Positions 7,725-16,090 of a DNA stretch of 64,000 nucleotides are shown here, in pieces; the stretch's first letter is position 1, and each line of letters opens with the position of its first letter. The stretch is taken from positions 60,394-124,393 of the forward strand of contig DASVVO010000071.1 in assembly GCA_036386515.1 (NCBI GenBank). The letters are read 5' to 3'. This DNA comes from JAIVJZ01 sp036386515. Lineage in GTDB: Bacteria; Acidobacteriota; Blastocatellia; Pyrinomonadales; Pyrinomonadaceae. Under the pieces are notes generated by a model, which was not told the DNA's origin, ran no database searches, and saw only the letters and a list, made by a program, of their open reading frames with translations. Position numbers and translations under genes: made by a program.

Positions 7725-8774
7725 TTATTTGTTGCCGACGCGCGCGCGGATGGTTTCGCGCAGCACGGGAAACCGCGCCAGCCATTCCAATGACTGCAAG
7801 ACGATCTTGAGCACCGGGTTGATATAATGCGCGTAAACCTCGCCGCGCCCGCACACGCCGCTTTGATACGAGAACGTCCCGACCGCTTTCAAACAGCGTT
7901 GCACCGTCATCAGACGAAACTCGCGCCCGAAGTCGTCGGGGTCGAGCGCGTCGAGGCCGCGCCGTCGTCGTTCCTCCAAAAAATATAACCTGCGTTCGCG
8001 TATCTCGGCGAGCGAAGGCACACTGGTTTGGCGGTCGAGCAGGAGCGAGACGAGATCGTAACTGGCCGGCCCCATCCGCGCGTCCTGGTGATCGATGACG
8101 CGCAGGCGGTTCTCCGCGTCAACCAGCAGGTTCGACGTGTGAAAGTCGCGGTGACAGAGAACGCGGGGGCGGGCGGCCAGTTCGGCGGCCAGATCGTTGA
8201 GTTCGGCGCGCAGTTCGGCCTGTTCGCCGTGTTTAAGAATTTCGCCGCAGTAGCTTTTGAAATAGTGTTCGAGAAAATATTCCAACTCCCAGGAGAGTTT
8301 GGCCTCGTCGAAGGCGAGGCGGGCGGCGATCGAGTCGCGGGCGAAGGCGAGCGGGGTGGCCGCCTGCATGTCTGCGATGAGGCAGATGGCGCGTTCGAGA
8401 TAAACTTCGCGCTCGTCTTCGCCGACGGTTTCAAAGACGCGCCGGAGTTGCCGGTCGCCCAAATCCTCCTGCACGATGATGCCGTTCGAGGCGTCAACGT
8501 CCAGAATCTCCGGCACGGGCAGATTGGCGACGACGAAGAGGCGCGTGACATCGAGGAACGGGTGAATTTCGGGGTCGAACGGTTCGGGATAGACGGCGGC
8601 GACGGCCGTCCGGCCGCTCTGCCAGGGGATGCGGAAATACTCGCGGGTCGAAGCATCGGGCGTGAGCGCGAGGAGTTTGGCCGCGTCTAAGTTGGCGCGG
8701 ACGAGGTAGTCGCCGAGACGTTCATGCGCGGTTGAGATAAACGCATGCGCGGTGATGCCAGACGGGTGGCTCAT
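7725..8774 (-). CDS. amgK: AmgK-like amino-sugar kinase (aminoglycoside phosphotransferase fold)
   Basis: This 349-residue APH-fold kinase has the catalytic loop CHRDFHTSNLLV near residue 207 and the metal-binding segment VIDHQDARMGPASYDL that follows. The best functional guess is anomeric kinase of N-acetylmuramate/N-acetylglucosamine, because the fold and VIDHQDARMGP form match AmgK and a nucleotidyltransferase of MurU type lies directly upstream on the same strand (8890-9915). In Pseudomonas that pair recycles cell-wall sugars to UDP-MurNAc, bypassing de novo synthesis. Substrate is inferred, not shown. AsnRS follows 56 bp downstream. Confidence 0.75.
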   Translation of the reverse strand: MSHPSGITAHAFISTAHERLGDYLVRANLDAAKLLALTPDASTREYFRIPWQSGRTAVAAVYPEPFDPEIHPFLDVTRLFVVANLPVPEILDVDASNGIIVQEDLGDRQLRRVFETVGEDEREVYLERAICLIADMQAATPLAFARDSIAARLAFDEAKLSWELEYFLEHYFKSYCGEILKHGEQAELRAELNDLAAELAARPRVLCHRDFHTSNLLVDAENRLRVIDHQDARMGPASYDLVSLLLDRQTSVPSLAEIRERRLYFLEERRRRGLDALDPDDFGREFRLMTVQRCLKAVGTFSYQSGVCGRGEVYAHYINPVLKIVLQSLEWLARFPVLRETIRARVGNK

Positions 8775-8889
8775 GGGTCTAAAAGGGGCGCGGGGCGTCG
8801 AGACTCGGAGTGCGTGGATGGCCGCTCACGAATGGTAAGCCTCGTTTTTGCCCGCTATCTATGCTTTTTTCGGAGCGCGTGGGATTGTA

Positions 8890-9915
8890 TCACTGCGCGA
8901 GCGGGACAACAAAATTGTCCCCGCGAACCTCTCCCGCGAGCGACTTCTCCGGCCGTTCCTCGCCCGCGACGAGGGCGGCGCGCACGACCGCCGCGTCCTC
9001 GACGACCTCGCCCCGCCCGATACGCACGCCCGCCCCGAGAATCGCGCGGCGCACACGCGCTCCCGCTTCGACGCGCACGTCCTCCCAGAGAATCGCCTCG
9101 CGCACGTCCGCGCCGGGTTCGACGGACGAGCCTCGGCCGAGTTGCACGTCGCGCCCTTCGAGCCGCATGAGCGCGAGACTGATGTCGCGGTAACGCCGGA
9201 TGGTGGAGAGTTCGTGCCACATCCCGCCGCCGACGTGCGCCGCGATGCGCTCGCCGCGCGCGATGGCGGGGAGGTACACGTCCGTCACGGTATGCGAAAA
9301 GACGCCGCGCGGGATGTAATCGAAGATTCGCGGTTCGAGTATCTGGATGCCCGTGAACATGAGCGGCGCGTCGTCGGCGTCGCCCGCCCCGCCCGCTTCG
9401 GAGGCGCGACGCGCGCTTCCGGCATTACCGGGCAGCGCGGCCGGGTAGCCGCCGAAACTCTTAACCAGATTGGCTTCGACTTCGACCGTGCTGTAGCGTT
9501 CGCGCTCGACGTTGCGGCGCAGGACGAGCGTGGCGAGCGCGCGTTCGCGGCGGTGTGTTTCGAGCGCGTCGCGGAGGTCTAAGTCGGTGGCGATCTTGCC
9601 GTTGACGACGATGAAAGTTCCGCCGTCGAGAAAGGCGCGCGCGTTGTCGATCGCGCCGCTCGTGCCGAGGATGACGGGTTCTTCGATGTAGCTGAAGCGG
9701 ACGCCGAAGTCCTGGCCGTCGCCGAGCGCGGCGCGCACGGACTCAGGGCGGTGGTGCAGGTTGACGATGATCCGGCCGCAACCGTAACGCGCGAGGTATT
9801 CCGCGACGTAGCCGACGAGCGGGCGTCCCATGAACGGAAGCGCGGGCTTCGCGCGGTCGAGCGTCAGAGGCCAGAGGCGTGTGCCGTAGCCGGCGGCCAG
9901 AATCATCGCACGCAT
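8890..9915 (-). CDS. Sugar-1-phosphate nucleotidyltransferase with left-handed beta-helix tail (MurU-like)
   Basis: The N-terminal 240 residues form a nucleotidyltransferase: MILAAGYGTRLWPLT is the signature G-x-G-T-R loop, and AKPALPFMGRPL supplies the conserved Lys. VILGTSGAIDNAR and VVNGKIATDLDL complete the pocket. Residues 265-335 contain hexapeptide-like repeats (VQLGRGSSVEPGADVREAIL), giving a beta-helix that classical MurU lacks but GDP-mannose and glucose-1-P transferases have. Next to an AmgK-like kinase, activation of MurNAc-1-P or GlcNAc-1-P with UTP is the simplest guess; a mannose-type substrate is the alternative. Confidence 0.8.
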   Translation of the reverse strand: MRAMILAAGYGTRLWPLTLDRAKPALPFMGRPLVGYVAEYLARYGCGRIIVNLHHRPESVRAALGDGQDFGVRFSYIEEPVILGTSGAIDNARAFLDGGTFIVVNGKIATDLDLRDALETHRRERALATLVLRRNVERERYSTVEVEANLVKSFGGYPAALPGNAGSARRASEAGGAGDADDAPLMFTGIQILEPRIFDYIPRGVFSHTVTDVYLPAIARGERIAAHVGGGMWHELSTIRRYRDISLALMRLEGRDVQLGRGSSVEPGADVREAILWEDVRVEAGARVRRAILGAGVRIGRGEVVEDAAVVRAALVAGEERPEKSLAGEVRGDNFVVPLAQ

Positions 9916-9965
9916 AAGTTCAACTCGCGGTTAATGGCGCGCGCGCCGGGCGCGCCGCCGCCTTC

Positions 9966-10325
9966 TTATTTATCAATGCTGGAGATGGCGAGCGGCATCA
10001 ATTCGAGAAAGTGCGCGGAGGCTTTATTCCCTCCCGCCGCTTCGCTTTTGGTGGCCGGGCGGATCGACACCACCTCTTCCACGCCCTCCTCGAAACCGAT
10101 CCTGAGCCTGACGGCCAGACCCAACGCCTCGTCGAAGTTGTGCGCGAAGTAGCGATTGTAATGCACGCCGCCGCCCTCGTTGTTCGTCCAGTTGATCGCC
10201 TCTACGATGTGCGGCGTTTCGGCCACCTGCGCCCTGCGTTCGGCGTCCGCGAGCGTCATGTGCTCGAAGTTGTAGGTCGCGCCCGCGTGCGGGTCGAATG
10301 TATAGCCCTGCTCAAGTTTTTTCAC
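9966..10325 (-). CDS. Hypothetical protein, 119 aa
   Basis: I cannot place this protein in a family. It starts at GTG 10325 (MKKLEQGYTFDPHAG), with an AAAGG about 8 nt upstream. It is soluble and mildly acidic, with a block HIVEAINWTNNEGGGVHYNRYF in the middle that looks like a conserved fold, and a helical C-terminal part. It has the same direction as the nucleotidyltransferase 50 bp downstream and may share its transcript. Confidence 0.65.
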   Translation of the reverse strand: MKKLEQGYTFDPHAGATYNFEHMTLADAERRAQVAETPHIVEAINWTNNEGGGVHYNRYFAHNFDEALGLAVRLRIGFEEGVEEVVSIRPATKSEAAGGNKASAHFLELMPLAISSIDK

Positions 10326-10456
10326 TTTAACTAACCTTTCTCAATATCGTTAAATTTCGTGGCGACGAGTGTACCTTGCCGCCGGCGTCAACACACGTCC
10401 GCGCGGCGGAACGAGGCGAGGCCGCCGGTAATTTGACACTCCGGCGGGCGCAAATT

Positions 10457-11059
10457 TTAAGAGACCTGCGCGGCGTCGCGGATGGTGAGATCGAACGTGC
10501 CGGGGGCGACCTTGCGGAAACGACCGTTGCGATTGAGGGAGACGGCGATGCTGATCGTGGGGTTGTGGCCGGTGAACTGGAAGCCGCCTTCGAGCAGGCG
10601 GTTGTAAATCTCGTTGACGTGAAGCGGCGCGCCCGATTCGCGCAGGAGCAGCGCGGTCGCCTGCGGGATCGTGCGGTCGAGAAAACGCTCGCTCGTCACC
10701 TCCACGTCCGCGCGCACGGGCGGCAGCGTCGAACGCGGCACGGTTTGATAGGCGGGCTGGCGGTTGTTACCGCGTCCCTGAAAATCGTCGCGGCGCAAGG
10801 CCACCTCGATCTCGGTGTCGGAGGGCGACTGCTGCTGCTGCTGCTGGTGGTGCGAGGGCACGCTGTTGAGCACGGAGGAGAGGATACGGAACATCGCGGC
10901 CTCGGTCTGCGTGGCGATGGCGTCCATCTCGCCGAGTTCGGTGCGTAGTTTCTCGCCTTCGAGTTCGAGGTCGGCGAGGCGCGCGGCCAGGCGGTTGCGC
11001 GTGGCGCGCGTCTGGCGGAGGCTCTGTTCGAGCGTGGCTAAGAGATTATCGTCAGGCAT
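10457..11059 (-). CDS. Coiled-coil protein with C-terminal HARE-HTH domain
   Basis: Residues 1-60 form a coiled coil (LEQSLRQTRATRNRLAARL onward). A linker with HHQQQQQQS follows near residue 73. The C-terminal 70 residues look like a HARE-HTH winged helix: AALLLRESGAPL-type core ALLLRESGAPLHVNEIYNRL followed by GGFQFTGHNPTISIAVSLNR and a FRKVAPGTFDL wing. HARE-HTH domains occur in eukaryotic ASXL and HB1, RNA polymerase delta and restriction enzymes, where they are thought to link DNA-modification recognition to effectors. The ATG at 11059 is chosen over a TTG at 11068. Likely DNA-binding; the target is unknown. It lies downstream of the polyprenyl synthase with a gap of 117 bp. Confidence 0.72.
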   Translation of the reverse strand: MPDDNLLATLEQSLRQTRATRNRLAARLADLELEGEKLRTELGEMDAIATQTEAAMFRILSSVLNSVPSHHQQQQQQSPSDTEIEVALRRDDFQGRGNNRQPAYQTVPRSTLPPVRADVEVTSERFLDRTIPQATALLLRESGAPLHVNEIYNRLLEGGFQFTGHNPTISIAVSLNRNGRFRKVAPGTFDLTIRDAAQVS

Positions 11060-11176
11060 ATAGAGCAAGCGTGAAAGATGTGGGACGAGAGACGCGGAAC
11101 GCCCGGCGGCCTTGCGTCCGCGCCGGACGGCGCGTGGCTGTTTTTCATCTTTCGACTTGGCGGCATCGGCGATTTT

Positions 11177-12196
11177 TTAACGGTCGCGCTCAAGGATGAA
11201 AGTCGGAATTGAACTCAAGGCCTCACGGTACTTTGTGTCGGGCAGCGCGTCAAGAGAATTTCTGGCGGCGGCGGCGAAATCGTTGGCGCGTCGGCGCGCG
11301 CGGTCTAACGCGCCCGACTGTTCGGCGGCTCTCGTCAAAGAGGCGCGCGAGATGGCGTCGTAAGTTCCTTCGCGCATCACGGTCTGGATGGCGGCGCGCC
11401 GGTCGTGTTCGGTCTCCAGCAGGTAGATGAGCGGGAGCGTGAGTTTGCCTTCGAGCAGGTCAACTCCGGCGGCCTTGCCGAGCGCATCGTCGGTGGCGGT
11501 GAAATCGAGCAGGTCATCCACGAGTTGGAAGGCCGCCCCGAGGTTCATGCCGTAGCTGCGCAGCGCGAGTTGCGTCTCGACATCGGTGCTGCCGAGCATC
11601 GCGCCGATCTCGCCGCACGCGCTGAAGAGATAGGCGGTCTTGCGCATCAGGATGTCGAAATACTGTTCTTCGGTGACATCGCTGCTGCCGAGCGTGGTCA
11701 GTTGTAATATCTCGCCCTCGGTCATGCGGCGCGTGACGGCGGTGAGGATGTCGAGCACGGGCAGGGAGCGTTCGGAGAGGCTCGCCTCGAAGGCGGACAT
11801 GTAGAGCCAGTCGCCCATCAGCACGGCCGTCTGGTTGCCGAAGCGTTGGTTGATGGAGGGACGGTTGCGGCGCGTCTCCGCGTTGTCGATGATGTCGTCG
11901 TGAACGAGCGTCGCCGTGTGGAGAAACTCCATGACGGTCGCCATGCGGATCACGTTCGGCTGCGCGCCGTCGCCGCCGGCGGCGTAGTTGGACAGGATGG
12001 TGAGCGCGGGGCGTACGCGCTTGCCGCCGGAAGCGCGCAGGTAGTCGCCGATGTAAGCGATCACTTCGATGTTGGAGCGCGCCTGCCGCTCAAACTCCAA
12101 CTCGACGGCCGCCAACTCCGACGCAATCAAACTAAAGATGCGCGTCGCCGCGACTTGCGGCGCTTCGAGAGCGGCGGGATGGCTGGAGAGGCTCAT
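11177..12196 (-). CDS. Polyprenyl diphosphate synthase (trans-isoprenyl type)
   Basis: 339-residue all-helical synthase that extends farnesyl-type primers with isopentenyl diphosphate to make quinone side chains. The first aspartate-rich motif is in LVHDDIIDNAETRRNRPS and the second in FQLVDDLLDFTATDD; GGKRVRPALTIL holds the basic residues. Product length cannot be read reliably from sequence here. The true start is the ATG at 12196 (MSLSSHPAAL). A frame open to 12271 merely translates a heptad-repeat arm. Only 2 nt separate the arm from this start. Confidence 0.92.
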   Translation of the reverse strand: MSLSSHPAALEAPQVAATRIFSLIASELAAVELEFERQARSNIEVIAYIGDYLRASGGKRVRPALTILSNYAAGGDGAQPNVIRMATVMEFLHTATLVHDDIIDNAETRRNRPSINQRFGNQTAVLMGDWLYMSAFEASLSERSLPVLDILTAVTRRMTEGEILQLTTLGSSDVTEEQYFDILMRKTAYLFSACGEIGAMLGSTDVETQLALRSYGMNLGAAFQLVDDLLDFTATDDALGKAAGVDLLEGKLTLPLIYLLETEHDRRAAIQTVMREGTYDAISRASLTRAAEQSGALDRARRRANDFAAAARNSLDALPDTKYREALSSIPTFILERDR

Positions 12197-12198
12197 AA

Positions 12199-12285
12199 GC
12201 GACGGGTGACAGGTGACGGGCGGCGGGTGACAAGTTAGAACAGCGTGTCTTTCTAACTTGTCACCTGTCACTCATCACCTGTCAC
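12199..12285. repeat. Heptad-arm hairpin element 5 (GTGACAG word)
   Basis: Left arm 12199-12240 reads GCGACGG, GTGACAG, GTGACGG, GCGGCGG, GTGACAA, GTTAGAA. Right arm 12251-12285 pairs TTCTAACTTGTCAC with its inner end and then continues in heptads. The apical 10 nt are CAGCGTGTCT. The right arm shares its last base with the yajQ stop codon (12285-12287). Confidence 0.9.
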
Positions 12286-12782
12286 TAATTCGACCTGTAG
12301 TTCGTGTACTGCATATTGATGTTGAAATCTTTCGCCTTGAGCTTGGCGATGATGTCCTGGAGCGTGTCGCGGTCTTTGCCTACGACGCGCACGACATCGC
12401 CTTGAATCGAGGCCTGCACCTTGGCTTTCGTGTCTTTGATAAACCTGACGATCTCTTTCGCCTTATCCGTCGGGATGCCCTGCTGAATGGCGACGTGCTG
12501 GCGCACCGTGCCGCCCGCCGCCGGTTCGACGCGGCCGTAATTTAAAGCCTTGAGCGGCACGCTGCGCCTGACGAGTTTCTGCTGCAAGATGTCGTTCATG
12601 TTGCGCAGTTTCGTTTCATCCTCGGCCGTGAGAATGAGTTCGTCCTCTTCCAACACGACGGCGGCCGCGCTGCCTTTAAAGTCGAAACGCTGCCGCACTT
12701 CTTTCATCGTCTGGTCAAGCGCGTTGTTGATCTCGGCGCGGTCGATCTGCGAAACGATGTCGAATGAATTTTGTTGAGCCAT
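12285..12782 (-). CDS. yajQ: YajQ family nucleotide-binding protein
   Basis: 165-residue protein starting MAQQNSFDIVSQIDRAEINN with the RFDFKGS segment near residue 34 and VQASIQGDVVRVVGKDRDTL near the C-terminus, all diagnostic of YajQ/DUF520. It has two ferredoxin-like folds. Members bind nucleotides; a Xanthomonas homologue was reported as a c-di-GMP effector, and others bind tRNA or GTP in vitro. The presence of cyclase and HD-GYP genes at 35-41 kb makes a c-di-GMP link possible but unproved. Ends against hairpin element 5. Confidence 0.95.
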   Translation of the reverse strand: MAQQNSFDIVSQIDRAEINNALDQTMKEVRQRFDFKGSAAAVVLEEDELILTAEDETKLRNMNDILQQKLVRRSVPLKALNYGRVEPAAGGTVRQHVAIQQGIPTDKAKEIVRFIKDTKAKVQASIQGDVVRVVGKDRDTLQDIIAKLKAKDFNINMQYTNYRSN

Positions 12783-12935
12783 AAGTTAGTGACCAGCGGC
12801 GCGCGCGTCCGGCGGTAAGTTAGCACAACTTTTCACATCCTCCGCGCCGCAGCATTTATAACACTAACGCGCGCGGGGTAAAAGTTGCCCCGGCCGTGTG
12901 TTTCGGGCGACGCGGGCGCGTGAAAGCCCCGGCCG

Positions 12936-13727
12936 CTACTCCGGGTGGGGAAGGTTGAAGAAACGATAAAAGTTGCCGGTCGTGATCCGTGCGAACTCGG
13001 CGAGTTCGACGCCGTGCAACTCCGCCAGGCAACGCGCCGTTTCCACGACGCGCGCCGGTTCGTTGCGCCGCCCGCGAAACGGCACGGGCGTGAGGAACGG
13101 GCAATCGGTTTCGACGAGCAGGCGTGCGACCGGCACTCGCCGCGCCACCTCGCGCAACGCCTCCGCCTTCTTGAAGGTCACGTTGCCCGCGAAGGAGATC
13201 ATAAAACCGAGTTCGAGCACGCTGGCGGCCATCTCGTAGCCGCCGCCGAAACAATGCATGATGCCGCCCCGCGCCGCGCCGCTTAACTCCGCACGCAAAA
13301 TCTCGACCGTCTCCGCGTCCGCCTCGCGCGAGTGGATGATGACCGGCAGGTTCAACTCGCGCGCCAAACGCAACTGACTGGCGAACGCTTCGCGCTGCAC
13401 CTCGCGCGGCGAGTTGTCGTAGTGATAATCCAGCCCGATCTCGCCCCACGCGATGACGCGCCCGCTGCTCCGCGCCAACTCATACACGCGCTCCGCCGCC
13501 CGCTCGTCAAACAGACGCGCGTCGTGCGGATGAACGCCGACCGCCGCATAGACGCCCTCGTATTGTTCGGCCACCCTGACGGCGCGTTGCAAGTCCTCGC
13601 CGTGCGGGTCGCCCGTCCCGACGTTCAAAATCGCCACGACCCCGGCCGCGCGGGCGCGCTCCACCACCTCGTCGCGATCCGCGTCGAACTCCGTCCCATC
13701 TATGTGCGCGTGTGAATCTACAAACAT
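12936..13727 (-). CDS. tatD: TatD family metal-dependent deoxyribonuclease
   Basis: 263-residue TIM-barrel hydrolase. Metal ligands are visible as DSHAHID at the N-terminus, the Glu in WGEIGLDYHY near residue 95, the His in LPVIIHSREADAE, the His of IMHCFGG, and the Asp in LVETDCPFLTP near residue 205. Family members trim DNA 3' ends and may act in repair or RNA turnover. Length and motifs are normal. It follows metG on the same strand through hairpin element 6, a common bacterial order. The ATG at 13727 lies 8 nt beyond the repeat arm with no Shine-Dalgarno. Confidence 0.95.
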   Translation of the reverse strand: MFVDSHAHIDGTEFDADRDEVVERARAAGVVAILNVGTGDPHGEDLQRAVRVAEQYEGVYAAVGVHPHDARLFDERAAERVYELARSSGRVIAWGEIGLDYHYDNSPREVQREAFASQLRLARELNLPVIIHSREADAETVEILRAELSGAARGGIMHCFGGGYEMAASVLELGFMISFAGNVTFKKAEALREVARRVPVARLLVETDCPFLTPVPFRGRRNEPARVVETARCLAELHGVELAEFARITTGNFYRFFNLPHPE

Positions 13728-13735
13728 AAAAAGAT

Positions 13736-13809
13736 GGGGAAGGGGTAAAGGGTAAAGGTAAAAGGGAAATTCCTGATTCCCTTTCCCCTTTACCCCTTCC
13801 CCCTTCCCC
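13736..13809. repeat. Heptad-like hairpin element 6 (GGGTAAA word)
   Basis: Left arm 13736-13769 is made of GGGGAAG, GGGTAAA and similar purine words; right arm 13777-13809 is the pyrimidine complement. The core is only ATTCCTGA-like. Compared with the other copies the period is less regular and the arms are imperfect. It fills the 86-bp gap between metG and tatD. Confidence 0.85.
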
Positions 13810-13813
13810 GCTC

Positions 13814-16006
13814 CTATTTCAGTCTCGCCCCGTTCGGCACGTCTTCGGTGAAGGTGGCGAGGACGGGACGGCCTTCGTCGCCCACGGAGGCGGCGAGCAC
13901 CATGCCCTGCGACTCGAAGCCGCGCAGCTTGCGCGGTTTCAGATTCGATACGACGGCCACTTTGCGCCCCACGAGCGTTTCCGGTTCGTAATATTCGGCG
14001 ATGCCCGCCAGCACCTGGCGCGGCGCGGCTTCGCCGAGGTCGATGGTGAAGCGCAGGAGTTTGTCCGACTTCGGGATGCGCTCGGCCGTCAGTATCTCGC
14101 CGACGCGCATCTCGACCTTGACGAAATCCTCGATGCCGATAAACGTGGCGACGCCTTCGGGCGCGTCGCTTTGCGCCTGTTGCTGTTGCGGCACGGCGTC
14201 GGCCTCGGTCGCGCCGCGTTGCGGCGGCTCGGGCTTCGTTTCGGCGGCATTGGCCGAATTGGGCACGGCGTCGGCCTCCGTCGCGTGCGTGCCCGAATGC
14301 GGCGCGCTCGTTTCAGTTATCGCGGCCTCTTTTGCCGCGCCCTCTTTTTCTATCTCGGCCATAATTTTTGCTTTATCAATGCGCGGGAACACGGGCGCAA
14401 CCTCGCCGATGCGCGTTCCCGCTTGAATGCCTCCCCAGTGAAGTTTTGCCGGATCATATCTCGCGATGTCGTCCGCCTGTCCGAGTTGCGCCCAGATGGC
14501 GCGCGTGGCATCCGGCATCACCGGATGCAGGAGGACGGCGAGCCAGCGCAGCGTCTCGGCGGCGCGATAGAGGACTGCGTTCAACGTCTGTCTCTGCGAT
14601 TCGTCCTTCGCCAGTTCCCACGGCTTCGCCTCCGAGATCATCTTGTCGGCCCGCGCGATAACCGCCCACACGCTTTCGAGCGCGCGACTGAAAGCGTAGT
14701 CGGCGAAAAGTTGCACGAAGGAATCGCGCGCGTGTTCGAGCGCGGTGGCGAGTTCCTGCCCGTCGGCGTCAACACCGGCGCGCTTGGCTTGCAGGCGTCG
14801 CTCCTCTTCGATGTCGGGCGCGGGGATCAGGCCGTCGCGGTAACGATTGATCATCGTCAGCGTGCGACTCGACAGGTTGCCGAGGCCGCTCGCCAGATCG
14901 CTGTTCGTGCGTTCGATGAACGACTCGTAACCGAACTTGCTGTCCTGGCCGAAGACCATCTCGCGGAGACAGAAATAGCGCACGGCGTCGGTGGTGAAAA
15001 GGCGTCTGAGCGTGGGCAGGTTGATCGAGTTGCCGAGCGTCTTGGACATTTTACGCCCCGCGTGATCGAGCCACGTCCCGTGCGCGATGATGGCGCGCGG
15101 CTGCTCGATGCCCGCGGCCATCAGGAACGCAGGCCAGTAGATCGCGTGCTGCCGGAGGATGTCTTTGCCGATGAGATGCGTGCCCGGCCAGAATTTATCG
15201 AAGCCCGGCGCGCCTTCGCCTTCCGCTGCGCTGCCCCAGCCGAGCGCGGTGATGTAGTTCGAGAGCGCGTCGAGCCAGATGTAGATCGTGTGCGCGGGAT
15301 CGTCGGGCACGGGGATCGCCCAACTGACGGAACTTTTGAGACGACTCACGGAGAGGTCTTGCAGGCCGCTGTTGATGAAACTGACGACCTCGTTGCGCCG
15401 CACGTCGGGGCGGATGAAATCAGGCCGCGACTCGTAAAGCGCGAGCAACGCCTCGCCGTAATCGGACAGGCGAAAGAAATAGCTCTCTTCGGCCACGCGG
15501 TCGAGCGGGGCTTCGTGAATCAGGCACAGCGGCGGGTCGCCCGCGTGCTCCGGCTTGGCATACTCGTCTTCGGTCTTGAACGTGGCGCAGGGCGCGCAGA
15601 ACCAACCCTCGTAGCGTCCCTTGTAAATCGCCTCGCGCCCCTTCGGCGTTTTGGCCGCCGCGATGCGTCTCCAGAAACGTGCGACCGCTTCGTAGTGAAA
15701 CGGCTCGGTCGTCCGCATGAAGATGTCGTAGCCGCCGTGCGCGCCGTCGAGTCCGAAGGCGGCGAAGCTCGCCTGCAACTCGCCGACGATGTAATCGACA
15801 TGTTCCTTCGGCGTCCGCCCGGTGCGTGCGGCGGCGCGCTGCACGTTGATGCCGTGCTCGTCCGTGCCGGTCAGGAAAAACGTCTCGTCGCCGCGCTGCC
15901 GCCGGTGGCGCACAATGCAATCCACTACGATGGTCGTATAGAGATGCCCCAGGTGCGGCAGGCTGTTCGCGTAGTAAATCGGCGTCGTGACGTAGAAAGT
16001 GTTCAT
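13814..16006 (-). CDS. metG: Methionyl-tRNA synthetase
   Basis: 730-residue class I synthetase. The HIGH motif appears as LPHLGHLYTT near residue 17 and KMSKS as AGRKMSKTLGN near residue 315. A zinc knuckle uses CAPC plus CLIH. The C-terminal 105 residues are an EMAP/Arc1p-like tRNA-binding OB fold (FVKVEMRVGEILTAERIPKS). Between the anticodon domain and this fold is a low-complexity linker of about 70 residues containing two copies of ATEADAVP, encoded by near-identical DNA at about 14192-14215 and 14262-14285. Start ATG 16006 lies 7 nt from hairpin element 7. Confidence 0.96.
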   Translation of the reverse strand: MNTFYVTTPIYYANSLPHLGHLYTTIVVDCIVRHRRQRGDETFFLTGTDEHGINVQRAAARTGRTPKEHVDYIVGELQASFAAFGLDGAHGGYDIFMRTTEPFHYEAVARFWRRIAAAKTPKGREAIYKGRYEGWFCAPCATFKTEDEYAKPEHAGDPPLCLIHEAPLDRVAEESYFFRLSDYGEALLALYESRPDFIRPDVRRNEVVSFINSGLQDLSVSRLKSSVSWAIPVPDDPAHTIYIWLDALSNYITALGWGSAAEGEGAPGFDKFWPGTHLIGKDILRQHAIYWPAFLMAAGIEQPRAIIAHGTWLDHAGRKMSKTLGNSINLPTLRRLFTTDAVRYFCLREMVFGQDSKFGYESFIERTNSDLASGLGNLSSRTLTMINRYRDGLIPAPDIEEERRLQAKRAGVDADGQELATALEHARDSFVQLFADYAFSRALESVWAVIARADKMISEAKPWELAKDESQRQTLNAVLYRAAETLRWLAVLLHPVMPDATRAIWAQLGQADDIARYDPAKLHWGGIQAGTRIGEVAPVFPRIDKAKIMAEIEKEGAAKEAAITETSAPHSGTHATEADAVPNSANAAETKPEPPQRGATEADAVPQQQQAQSDAPEGVATFIGIEDFVKVEMRVGEILTAERIPKSDKLLRFTIDLGEAAPRQVLAGIAEYYEPETLVGRKVAVVSNLKPRKLRGFESQGMVLAASVGDEGRPVLATFTEDVPNGARLK

Positions 16007-16013
16007 AGGCGTT

Positions 16014-16090
16014 GAATCGTAAATCCCGAATCGTGAATCGTAAACGGATCAGAACTGGTTTTAACTTTTTACGATTGACGGTTCACGATT
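16014..16090. repeat. Heptad-arm hairpin element 7 (AATCGTA word)
   Basis: Left arm 16014-16044 reads AATCGTA, AATCCCG, AATCGTG, AATCGTA; right arm 16068-16090 is the complement AATCGTG, AACCGTC, AATCGTA. The 23-nt core holds CAGAACTGGTTTTAAC. The folE stop TGA (16083-16085) lies inside the right arm, so the last residues Lys-Ser and the stop are repeat-encoded. Confidence 0.88.

Noticed and set aside
12197..12271. N-terminal extension of the polyprenyl synthase (VTCHP-like residues)
   Set aside because: It is a translation of a heptad arm; similar false extensions occur before fabD (57040-57096) and rpmF (59447-59524).
14171..16015. Very long open frame antisense to metG (also antisense frames at 26772-27938 and 19130-20134)
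   Set aside because: High GC and codon bias leave the antisense frame open; the residues are Arg/Ala/Gly-rich and metG is certain on the other strand.
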